A DNA stretch of 64,000 nt from Caenorhabditis remanei (lineage: Eukaryota > Nematoda > Chromadorea > Rhabditida > Rhabditidae): positions 8,122,001 to 8,186,000 of the forward strand of contig NC_071329.1 of NCBI RefSeq assembly GCF_010183535.1, given 5' to 3'. Shown here piece after piece: positions 1 through 9,875 of the stretch. The notes beneath the pieces are model-generated. The model worked only from the letters and a program-made list of their open reading frames with translations, did no database searches and was not told the origin of the DNA. The first letter of the stretch is position 1. The number at the start of each line of letters is the position of its first letter. The position numbers were made by a program, and so were the translations under genes.

Positions 1-882
1 CAATGACCTTGATCTTTTGGAAATAACAAGAAACTTTTGGATTCGAGGTTACTCTATTTCAATCATATAATATGATTCCATCGTTCATGAAAATTTACAA
101 ATAAACGCTCACTAATATTTTCAGATAATGCTTCTGCTAGTTTTCTTCAGATATCCCGATTCGAGTAATTTTAGGAATCATTGTTACCCTCGTTTATCTT
201 TTCTATTCATAATTTCCCATCACAGACTGTCTCTTTTTTTCTTCGGTACTTTCAACCAGCAACCATTTCCCTTTTTTGAATCATGTTATATCGAGAGGAT
301 CTCTTTACAATCGATTCTTTTTGAGTTCAAAATTATTATTAACACATTGACGCCTCCTTAAAATTTTGCAGGACAAATGAATGGTTCAGACTGTCAACAA
401 CTATTTCGAAATGCAATTTGTTATTGAGTCGGAGCCATACTCATCCACTTTTGAACAACAAAAACTGTATCCTTTCGTGTTTGGCACCTGTGGCACCTGT
501 TATCTTTTGGAAGAAAACCGTAAACAGAGCTACAGTAACCTTTAATATCTCATTTGATTCAATTCATATTTTCATTGTTTAGAATATTCAATACCTCCCT
601 TAAGACACATTAAATATTTCGAAGTACTGTCCTCAACTATTTCCAATTCTGTTATTCATTCTGAGCCGTGCTCATTACTATTTTCTCTACAAAAACAGTT
701 TCATTTCGTATCTGGCACCTGGCCTATAATCCACATGTCATCTTTTTGACGAGACTCAGACATCATTTTTCTGAGTTGGGAATAAAATTCTTTTGTTTCT
801 CGAGTGCCATTTCTATTTCCTTGATTCAATTTTCTTTTCTCACACCTAAATTTTTACAGTAATCTTCGAAATCGAAACAGCT
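1..882. other. Upstream region of the small-protein gene cluster, no supported gene
   Basis: I see no gene here that I can support. Several TTTTCAG/TTTGCAG acceptor-like strings occur (around 120 and 370), so a terminal exon of a gene starting outside the window is possible. The region contains a diverged direct duplication, listed separately. Confidence 0.4.
388..730. repeat. Diverged direct repeat pair, about 100 bp each
   Basis: Copy A (about 388-495) and copy B (about 622-730) match in order: a CTGTCnnCAACTATTTC start, a TGTTATT...GAGCC...CTCAT centre, then CAAAAAC, TTTCGT and TGGCACCTG. They look like duplicated promoter or 5' flank sequence, which fits the tandem duplication of the genes that follow. 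Identity is moderate, so the duplication is not recent. Confidence 0.5.
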
Positions 883-1239
883 ATGTTGGTCTCACCATTT
901 GAAATGGAGAGACGTCAAATCTTTGCTCGAATGGAACAAATAAACCACGAAGTGGACAGAACAACCGGTCTGATGTCTACATTCCAATCAAGAGATGTTG
1001 CTGCAGTTCTGGCCGTCAGAAGCATCACTCCAGCTCAGTTCTTCCGTCTCAATTGTGTTCTCCAACAAGCAACCAACTTCTCCTTGACTCTATGGGAGTT
1101 GAAGAAAGCGTACCTCCGAGAAATCCAGAAACTCAAGGATGTGGATAACAGGGAGATCTTGCACAATGAGGTAATTTAGAGAGAGAGGGAATTTTGAATA
1201 AATTTTTTTCGTTTTCAGCTGAAAAAGTTTCAAATGTGA
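883..1239 (+). CDS. Small charged coiled-coil-like protein, tandem family member 1
   Basis: Two exons, 883-1170 and 1219-1239, joined in phase 0 across a 48-nt intron (GTAATT...TTTTCAG), give 102 aa. The second exon adds only LKKFQM before the stop. The N-terminal part carries ERRQIFARMEQI, closely matching ERRQIIARIAQI of the next gene. The C-terminal half is rich in Lys and Glu and probably helical. There is no signal peptide or membrane segment. The function is unknown and I do not recognise the family. The first ATG is used; the in-frame Met at residue 8, just before ERRQ, could be the real start, because the other members start close to their ERR or EKR motif. AATAAA lies at 1485-1490. 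Confidence 0.65.
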
Positions 1240-2065
1240 ACGAGACGGCTCGAAGTGTTTAATTGATTTTATTTTGGATAATGGTGCTCTTTCATCTATA
1301 TAAAAATGTTGGAAATCTAAAAGAAAGTGTTGTGATTGTTTTGTGTGACTTCTATTAAAAGTCATATTTTTATCTCATTTCAGATTTTCAGAAGTTTTTT
1401 TTTCACTAGGATACTGTGTTTTTGTTTTTCCTGCATTAGAATTCATTTCCAGAGCTCGTTCTCAGATGCTGATGCTCGGGTTTAAATAAAATGTTACGAC
1501 ACGTATCAAATCTTCGACGTGTTTCTTCAAAACGGTACCTATTGGTAGAATTGAGCGATTGGAGTTTTCGAATCAGATCGAATTTCATCTGATTATAGAG
1601 GAACCAAGATTTTAAACTGGCTTTGAGTATTTTACTATTTGATCGTATCGTTTTTTAGATTCAGAGAATCTTACAGACCAAAATTTGAAAGTCCACACGC
1701 ACTAATGACCTGATCAAACACTGATATTAAAAATGTTATCTCCACTTTAGTGTTTCGTTTGTTCTTCATTCACATTCTCACACATAAGCTCTGTAAGCAA
1801 ATAATGTTATTTAAATTGATGACCTTCCCCTCTTCAAAGCACACCTTTTATGAGTAGATTCGAATTGAAAAGTGCAGTGCTATTCCCTCTTCCCATCTTT
1901 TTTACTTCATTTTCTTTTTTCTTCTTTTTTATTCAATTCAATTGAAATAGATGATAATTTGTGTTTTCTCAGAGAATAATCTCATTTTTATTGCAACAAA
2001 AAATAGTTTTTCAGTTTTGACTTTTCGAGAAATTTGGTATTTTCCGATATCTTCTTCTTGAAGCC
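1240..2065. other. Intergenic spacer, no gene seen
   Basis: AT-rich spacer between family members 1 and 2. It holds the likely 3' UTR of the first gene (AATAAA near 1485) and the promoter of the second. Nothing else stands out. Confidence 0.5.
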
Positions 2066-2398
2066 ATGGACGAATCACTAGAACGTCGTCAAATCATTGC
2101 CCGTATCGCACAAATCAAAAAGGATTTGGAGAAGGCAAAAGGTCCACTGGGAGTTCTGAATCCATCCACATACACTCACATCTTCCGCATTGCTCGATGC
2201 TCAACCGATGAACAGTATGAGCGTTTGGGTCAACTCCTTAGAGATTCCAATCAAGTGGGCATTAAGAAACTGGAGGATGCTCTCGAACAGGAAATCGAAA
2301 AGCTCAAGAAGTTGGATGAGAGAGAGAGAAGGCTCAGAATGAGGTAAATTTAAAGAAAATATACGGAGAAACAATTCCCGATTTTCAGCAAACGATGA
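2066..2398 (+). CDS. Small charged coiled-coil-like protein, tandem family member 2
   Basis: Exons 2066-2343 and 2389-2398 are joined across a 45-nt intron (GTAAAT...TTTTCAG), splitting a Ser codon. The product is about 95 aa and ends in SKR. It begins MDESLERRQIIARIAQIKK, the best-conserved segment of this local family, followed by a long Lys/Glu/Arg-rich helical C terminus. As in its neighbours, the last intron sits a few codons before the stop, which supports a common ancestor. AATAAA at 2481-2486 is a plausible polyadenylation signal. Function unknown; no recognisable domain. Confidence 0.7.
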
Positions 2399-2836
2399 CT
2401 CAGGCGTAAGCATGACCCTCTTCTCACCGCTGTTTTGCTGCCACCGACACCAATGATAATTTTTTTTCTCGAAAATTGTCAATAAAACATGTTGAATATA
2501 TCATAACGTGTTGTTCATTGGTTTTCATCGTTGACATTTATCGAATGTCCCTTTTCTTCTCTTCCTTTATTTTAGAATTGAAACTTCAAACTCAATTGGC
2601 GTCACAAAACCATCTCCTCCCACCTTTAAGATATGGTTTGTTGAAATCTGTCTGATTCTCTCCAACTCTTTCGAAATAGTACATTAACCCCCCGCGTGCT
2701 GCCTTGACACCTGCTCAACATCTGCGGAATTTGTACTGCTCCATATCTAGCACTTCCTTCCTTTAGTGTAATTCTTCGAGTCTACTTTCACACTTTTGTC
2801 TTCTTTTCAATTTCTCTGTTTCAGACTCTTGGGGCT
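2399..2836. other. Intergenic spacer, no gene seen
   Basis: This holds the 3' end of family member 2 (AATAAA at 2481) and the promoter of family member 3. A TTTCAG at 2819-2824, just upstream of the next ATG, may be a trans-splice or 5' UTR acceptor. Confidence 0.4.
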
Positions 2837-3209
2837 ATGAATCCGTTTGAAGAGAAGCGCATAGAGATACGTGTCCTCATACACGGCGTCGTCTTGAGCA
2901 AGAGAAGGGTTCGCAGAATCAACGAAAAACTTCTGAGCAAAATGGATCAGGAACAGGCAAGAGAGGATTTGACCCACGATGAACGCCGAGAACTAGCGGA
3001 TGTATTTATTGAGGCGAGCTACAAAATCAGACAAGCCTACTGGTCGTTGTCGGTTCTTCATGGCGAATTAAAGGATAGAATCATCGAAGTGAACAACAAC
3101 GAGATAATTCATTTGAATGTAAGGAGAACAATAGCTGAGATTTACTAGTAAAACATGATTTACAAATTATTAAGAGTGATGTTTTCAGCTCGCCAAGTTC
3201 AGCCTCTGA
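2837..3209 (+). CDS. Small charged coiled-coil-like protein, tandem family member 3
   Basis: Exons 2837-3118 and 3189-3209 join in phase 0 across a 70-nt intron (GTAAGG...TTTTCAG) to give 100 aa. The C terminus HLN-LAKFSL parallels HNE-LKKFQM of family member 1, including the position and phase of the intron, so the two are clearly paralogous there. The N terminus (MNPFEEKRIEIRVLI) is more diverged. The protein is highly charged and helical in appearance, with no signal peptide. AATAAA at 3297-3302 is a plausible poly(A) signal. Function unknown. Reading through the intron gives a slightly longer ORF, but the paralogous exon structure favours splicing. Confidence 0.7.
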
Positions 3210-4029
3210 AATGAGCAGTCGTCATGGAAACATCTGAAATTCTACAAACAATATCGGTTGACTACATTCGTACTTATTTTAAATAATTTTTTAAAGAATA
3301 AATAATTTTGAACAATGGATTTTTTCCCTATTATCTCATATGTTGGTTCATTATACCTACCAAATCTTGTCTTTTAAATAAATCAGATTTACTTCTTGGT
3401 CTATCAGTAGAGTTCCAAAAATATCAATACCATGAGTTATCTGAATGATTAAAAGTTCAGAATCAGAGAACGTATTAATCTACAGAATTTTAGACCTCTA
3501 TTTCAGATGAACCCACATCTTCCAATATCCATCTGTTTCGTTACGAGCTCCGCCTAGCAATCTCTTCTCAAATGTCCACAGACGCATTATTCTTATTCTC
3601 AAAACTTACTTTAAAATAATCACTCACCAGTGCCATTTTCCCACCCAATCTTGCCTTATATATTCAACCAGCGCTCTCATCCCGGTTTTCGTATTGGATA
3701 GTACTCAGCGGTAAGAAAAACAAGACTTTCCTGCATCAAAACTTTTCGACCTGTGATAAAATAGTACCATTTTGGCCCGAAACCGTAGCCGAACATACTA
3801 TTGCATCTCGACTACGCCAACTACCATTACAGAGTATTTTTTCTAAACTTTGAACATGATTCACCATGATTCGAAATTATACCGTTTTACAGTTTTGAAA
3901 TAGAGTCAATCCAAAAACGCTTCCGAATTTTCCTCACTTCTCAAAATCCGTTTCAGTTTGATTCTCGATCATTTCTTTTCGTATTCTCCGTAGACAGTGT
4001 CAAGTAATTAATCTCACTAATTGCAGTTC
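3210..4029. other. Intergenic spacer with a possible 5' UTR exon
   Basis: No supported coding sequence. A good 5' splice donor (CAGCG/GTAAGAAA at about 3711) followed by an acceptor (AATTGCAG at 4019-4026) could mark a 5' UTR intron leading to the short ORF at 4030. Confidence 0.3.
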
Positions 4030-4235
4030 ATGAAAGAAGCATCTCCTATCAAAAAAGTCAAGGTAATGTTTCAAAAAGGGTGACAGGCGTATCACTCTCT
4101 CCCAATTGATTTATCGTTTCGCAGATCGTATCGCGAGGTCAAGAAATTGTTTGTCGGTTGTTCCGAAAGGATATCAGAAAGAGAAAACTTGCAAAATTCG
4201 CACGAAGACAGAAAAGGAAATCTTTATTTAGGTAA
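4030..4235 (+). CDS. Possible very small basic protein (about 47 aa), spliced
   Basis: Exons 4030-4062 and 4125-4235 join in phase 0 across a 62-nt intron (GTAATG...TTTCGCAG). They encode a 47-residue Lys/Arg-rich peptide starting MKEASPIKKVK and ending RRQKRKSLFR. The ATG follows an acceptor (ATTGCAG) by three bases, as expected of a trans-spliced or 5'-spliced nematode mRNA. The stop codon overlaps a perfect donor (TTTAG/GTAAGTG), so the exon may instead splice onward to an exon I could not find. No family recognised. This could be a real small gene, a fragment or a non-coding transcript. Confidence 0.3.
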
Positions 4236-4393
4236 GTGTATCACCTTTTGATTTTTTTGATTCTTTGAGAATTATTCGGATATTGCTGTTGTTATTATTA
4301 TTATTAGAATTATTAAATTGTACATGTAATAGTAGGAAAATGAGAAGTGTAGACATGACCCATATATGAAGAAAAAGGAAACTGAGAATACGT

Positions 4394-6963
4394 TTAAGAT
4401 AGCCAACTTGGAGAGGCAAATACCGTAACCATGGCTCCATCGGATCCCCATGCTGGACTCAATGCATATGGAGAAAGGACAACTGCCGTGACATATTGAG
4501 GAGAGAGAATTGTTGGAGAGAGTACGAATGGAGAGAGAACTAAAGGACTCAGAGCCAATGGATTCAGAATGATTGGACCGAGACAGAAAGGTGTTAGAAT
4601 CAATGGAGTGAGAACTTGAGGGGAGAGAATGAACGGGGCGAAGACTAGGGGAGAGAGAACAAATGGATTCATGGATCCCGGACATAAAATGAACGGATTG
4701 AAAGCAAGAGGAGAGATGATGATAGGAACCATCAAGAATGGGTTAACAACTACTGGTGACAGAATACGTGGAGAGATGATGACAGGGACCATGAGCCATG
4801 GTGACATGATCATCACTCCATAGATGGCTGGAGAGAGAATAAGAGAGCACAGCATGACAGGGGAAAGGATGGTTGGTTGGGAGACTGACTGAAAATATTT
4901 GAGATAACATACAAAATTTAGGAAAGCTTCTTTAACTAACCACTGGGTCGAGAATGAAGTTTGAAAACGTGATCGGCGACAGGACGATATCATTTCTTCT
5001 CGCCTCGAACTTCACTTTTTCATGAGCCAAATCCTTGATCGTTGTCATGATCGCTCTATCAATTTGTGGTCTCGTCAATGCCTTTGCTGTCTTCAAAAAC
5101 TTTTCATTCTCCCCGACTGAACCTTTTCCATAAATCAAATCCATCTGATCGTGTCTCATAATTGTATATCCAGTTCTGTTCATTTCCTTCAATTGCTCGT
5201 CTGAATAAGTCTGATCCAATGCTTCAAACATATCAATATTCTTCGCTTCATGCGGATATTTCTCCGTAACATTCTCTTTTGTGAAGTACAATGGTTGACC
5301 TTCTGGACCTCTTCCCATAGCATCATCCTTCAATCTACGGTACTCTCCAATCTTGCGTTCAACTCGTTCCATTGCTTCATTCACTCCAGTTGCCTCTACA
5401 ATGAAATCAAGAAAATCTTGAGAATCCTTGTTGTCAGTCAGAGATCCAAGAAGATTCCCAAGTGACGCCTTCTTCTCAACACCAGAACCATCTTCATGCA
5501 GAGCAAATAGTGATGGCGAGAGCACGTCAATCTGTCAACGAACATGCTTACATTTTTAGTTTCTTTTGAGATGATTCCTATTCTTACCTCATTATTTTTA
5601 GCCTCCTCCTCTTGTGGAATGACACTCATGATTCGAGGACTAATGATTCTTACAATCTTTCTGTCGAAATTAGTCGTATTATAGCCAGTCATTCCCAGAC
5701 TCAATTTGGCAGCTGTAAAATTCAAAAGATTGGAACACAATGGTATGTAAGACTAACCATCTCTAATCATCTTCATCGGAACCATCATCATTTTCTCTTG
5801 CTCCGTCATCGTATTCTTCTTATTTCTCAACACTTCCTTGATTTGATCGTTATCTATAAATTCTTCCAAATCATTGAGTTCCTTCAAACTGTCATCCTTT
5901 GCCAACTTCTTGTTCTGTTTCATTTTCGATGCTGCATCTGTGAAAATACTCAATCTCCTTTGCATGAAATCATCCATCTTCTTTTGCTCTTTTATCTCAT
6001 CTGCCTTCTTTGCGATCCTTTCAATTGTGTCCTGCCACTTCGATACTTTATCAGTGTGTTTGAGAAGTTTGACAGCACTTGTCAAATGTTTTGTCACCAA
6101 TCCGAATGGAGTCATCTCCTTGTGCCCCTTCAAACTGTAACTTTCCCTCGTGTGAACTTTGATTTCTCGTTTCGCGCGGAATCTGAATGATCCAACCCAT
6201 TCTTTCTCTTTCTTGATTTCTTCTTCTGTCACTGGAGCCATCGTTGTTTTTGACTCCATTTTGTCAATTCGACGACGCATTTCTGTAGTAACATTTTGAT
6301 AATATCTTGACATTTTGCGAAAACTAGTAAATGAGCTATCAAGCATTTTTAGACAAATAGAAACAAAAAAAACCAAGCGAAACTCACTTCTGACAAACAA
6401 CCGTTTTCTATGAATCAAGCGATTTTTGTGTGCATTTTCTTCCAAAAGGAGGAGACATTTCGCATGCTCCGCAAGTGTTTCAGCTTCCGACGAGCACTTC
6501 TCGTGGCTCTTCTTTTGATATTCTTCAACAAGAGTTAACCTGAAATCGTGTCATTTTGACTATTGCAAAAGTTTTCCACAGATCAAAAAAAAAGTGTAAC
6601 ATTATTCTTATCTACAGTAACCCTCCGATGCAATTTCTTTATAAAAAAAACATGAATCGCTTAACAAAATAGGTCACTGAATTCTTACCTTCTTGTAGCA
6701 ATAGCCGCAACGACTCCAGAGAATCCTTGTACTGCCCAATGCTCCAAGAGCTCTTCTCCTGACTCCGTCGACATCGCAACATTGAAAACTTTGTCTTTAT
6801 AATGTGGAGATTTCAAAATCTCTTGTTGCGTCAATCCGAATTTCGTCACATCGATTTCAGATTTTATTTTCAAACTTGTGCAAGGAGAAGTGAATAAAAA
6901 TATAATTAGAGCAGTTAATAATACATAATAAATATTTATTAAATTGATCATTTTCGTGATCAA
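4394..6963 (-). CDS. MLT-10-like secreted moulting-cycle protein
   Basis: Six exons on the minus strand (6963-6689, 6539-6384, 6323-5758, 5712-5588, 5531-4941, 4888-4394) give about 735 aa. Residues 1-30 form a signal peptide with a hydrophobic core (YYVLLTALIIFLFTSP). The middle is Lys/Glu-rich and contains ISPRIMSVIPQEEE and VLSPSLFALHEDG. The last exon is a string of short hydrophobic units of the type hhLSPhhhsP (ILSP, VLSP, LSPLVLSP). This layout is characteristic of the nematode Moulting cycle / MLT-10 family, which is secreted by the epidermis during moults. The intron at 6383-6324 uses a poor donor (GTTTCG); without it the ORF stays open and the protein is 20 aa longer. Two in-frame Mets (residues 1 and 5) could start it. 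It is transcribed away from the large spacer to its right. Confidence 0.85.
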
Positions 6964-7062
6964 TCAGAGAAAAGAAGACCAGAGAAAGATATTCCCTCGA
7001 ATTTTATGGATTTGGTTTTCTGGAAGAAAGATAGGCGGTTCATTCGAAAGTTCATCCTCCAG

Positions 7063-7198
7063 AACGTGGTTTTCTCCTGAAGATGTCCGCAGAAAGTGGG
7101 CGGAGTCAATTCGGAAGCAAAGAGAGATGACGATACGAGAGGATGTTCTCAAAGGACGAAGGAATGATCTCGTTGGACTGAGATCTCTCACATTGTAG
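7063..7198 (+). other. Coding-like fragment, possible relic exon
   Basis: After a CTCCAG acceptor-like site the plus-strand frame reads a compositionally protein-like stretch containing WFSPEDVRRKWAESIRKQ and ending GLRSLTL before a TAG. No upstream exon with a matching donor was found, and the 5' part overlaps the start of the MLT-10-like gene on the other strand. It may be a relic terminal exon of a lost gene or chance. No family recognised. Confidence 0.25.
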
Positions 7199-8065
7199 TG
7201 CCACATTTTGATCCTGATTTTGAAGAGGATTCATATCACGTGGAATGCGCATTGTTTCAATGATGTTTTGAAGGGGAGGTGGAGAATTGTTTCAAGTTTT
7301 GTTTGTATCTTTGAAGAAAAGAAAACTGTTTGATCTCCGTGTATTGGAATTGAAGAAAAAAGATGACCGTAGAGGAAGTAATCTGTTGCAAGACACGGAT
7401 ATGGGAAAGTGAGTTTTCGTTTTATAAGATTTTTGTAGAATCGAGCGGAGAATAATACATAACTCATGTTTCATTCTTACTGTATCTTTGCGGAATCAAG
7501 GTGTACAATTGTGACTATTCTGGACGATTAGAAGGGTCGGTCGGTGAGAGATTACGGTACATGTAGTCCTTGGAAAACTTTAGAACACAAGACACCAATT
7601 ATTACTTTTTTCATAGAAATAAGAACTGTAACAACCGTAATTTGGTTCCTAATATTGTTAAATTTCAAATTCAAACTTTTATTATATTGAGAACGTATCG
7701 AAACCTTGTAAAAATTTTAAATTTCAGGCTGTTCGACCTAGAGTATGAAAATGACTTTTTAAAGCCTTGGTATTCTGATTTTGAGTCAATTCCTTACAAT
7801 CACAGACAATCAAAAAGCTACAAAGTCAATCGGCAACTTTTTCGTATAACCCCATAAGGGGTATGAAAAAACATCAAAGTTAAGCTAACCTGTTTTAAAA
7901 TTAAAAACGTTTTGTGCACCATTCTGTATTAATGTTAGGAATTTTCAGAACTCTTGTACCCAAAACGTTTTGAAATATTGATGTTGTAAGATTTGGGAAT
8001 AAGAATTGTTTTGTTTTTTATTTTATTTTCAGCTTCTGTTAATTCCACTGCATAATACCATACAC

Positions 8066-8184
8066 CAGAGCTGTGCGGAAGTAAAATTTTCGAAAAGGAA
8101 ACCGGAGGTTGGAAGTCAAAAGTAAACTTTTGAAAAAGGAAGTTGGAAGAAGGAAATCTAAAGAAGGAATTCTGCGCAGCTCTG
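8066..8184. mobile_element. Short hAT-like non-autonomous element (119 bp)
   Basis: Inverted termini are CAGAGCTGTGCGGAA on the left and TTCTGCGCAGCTCTG on the right. The flanking octamers CCATACAC and CAATACAT match at 6 of 8 positions, consistent with an old 8-bp target duplication. The interior is a degenerate GGAAGTTGGAAG-type repeat. It shares end structure with the elements at 27083 and 40033. There is no coding capacity. Confidence 0.6.
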
Positions 8185-9875
8185 CAATACATATATAGCC
8201 TTTCCCAGTTACGATAGAGAGTTCTATAAATTTGAAGAAAACCCAGTAAACTACTCTGGGAATTTTCGGCAATTCGCCCACTGTTTTGGGCAGGCTTGCC
8301 GCCCAAATAAAGGGCAAAACTCTCCATTTGACATTTCAAACTCAAAATTAGACAATTATCTAAAGCCCAATTTAAGTGAGTTCCACGTGCAATCCAACTC
8401 CTCAATTTGATGCCACAATCCGTGATTTGTAGTGTCATTTTCTACCGTATGGCCTACTAATGTTCCGTCAGCCTATTCATCCACTCCACCCACTTTTCCA
8501 TGAACATACCGTACTTTTTTGGGTTAGATTGTCGTTTATCCGAATATGAAATGAAACATGTAATCTCCACGATCCTTAGAAAACTGAAACCAAACATCTC
8601 TTCCTATTTGGATTCCAGAAAAGAAATCAGGTTGAGAATAACACGTCGAGCAAAGAACAGTTTTGTTTCATTATCTCAAAGGGAATAGTGATAGTTCTAT
8701 GCATGTATAACATATATCATGATAGCGGCATGGAGAGGAATAAGGTCGTGTACGTGTGTTGATGAATGCTTATCACCTTTCCCCTATCAAAATGTTTCAA
8801 TTCCGAGAGAGAGAGAGAAGGGGCTTCTGGTTGATTCTGACGATCAAACAATAATATGTGTGTATTCGATCACAACATTGTGAAGACGTGGAGGATCATG
8901 GTGCATTATCTCGAAATATCTTGAACGATCGTTTAATGTACACTACCTTTCTTTGAAGTCTCAGATGGTCTCAAGGGCCGATCATTCAAATCGAATAAAG
9001 TTACTTTCCATGCAAAATTGTAGACAAACAGGTAAAACCTCGAGAACAGAATGAGACAATTATGACTCAGGAGATGAATGGTATTAAGATTTCATATAGT
9101 GTTAAGGCAATCTCGCCAAAACTTTTTTGAAAGTTCAAAAGAAGTGCATCTGTCTCTGAAAAAACCTTTCTAGATTAGCAACTTTTCAGTTTTGCACGTA
9201 CCTGTTCCTATCATCACATGTTCCTCTACTTCTTATCTCTTCTTCGTTTTCTTCAATTTCTTTTTCTACATACTGTGTCCAAAATATCTTCTCTCGTCTC
9301 TTGAAGCAAAACAACTGCAACTGATGATAATCGAGGTAGACAAGCTATCCCCTTTAGAGTATTGGATATGGGTGTGTGTACCGAAAAGGGTACAGTGACG
9401 TGGAAGTGGATGAGACAATTGGTTGCGAGAGTTTTCAGATTTAGAATTTAATAATGCGTCCGGAAAGAGACAACGTGGAGTACACACATATCTTGTGTAG
9501 TTATTGTAGTCTAGACACAAATGAGTTCACGCTTCAATTAACATCGGGGATTGTTGAATGAATGATACTTTGCAATCAGGCTGTATGATATCACCGGAAG
9601 AAGATAATTGGTGTTTCAATATGGAATCAAAAAATGGAATTTTGTACCTGTCATTTCAAAAATTTGTTTTTCACAATTTACGTTCTACATAAGTTTTATA
9701 AATAACATCGTAAATAATACGCGTGCTTTAATTCTATCAACGGGTTCAAATGATGCCACGAATATCCACGATAGCCTAATTTCAAATCTTTTCAACTCTA
9801 TCATATTTATCCGGTCATTTCACTATTTCCGCTCGTAGAAGGAATTAAAAAGCGACAAGACTGCGTGGAGAAAAG

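Larger units (their letters stand above)
6964..9875. other. Intergenic region upstream of the MLT-10-like and PTP-like genes
   Basis: This holds the promoters of the minus-strand moulting gene and of the plus-strand PTP-like gene. Also present are a short coding-like fragment (7063-7198) and a small inverted-repeat element (8066-8184). The remaining ORFs here are short and lack splice context. Confidence 0.5.

Noticed and set aside
7935..8438. 167-codon minus-strand frame
   Set aside because: It runs through the hAT-like repeat at 8066-8184 and has repeat-derived composition.
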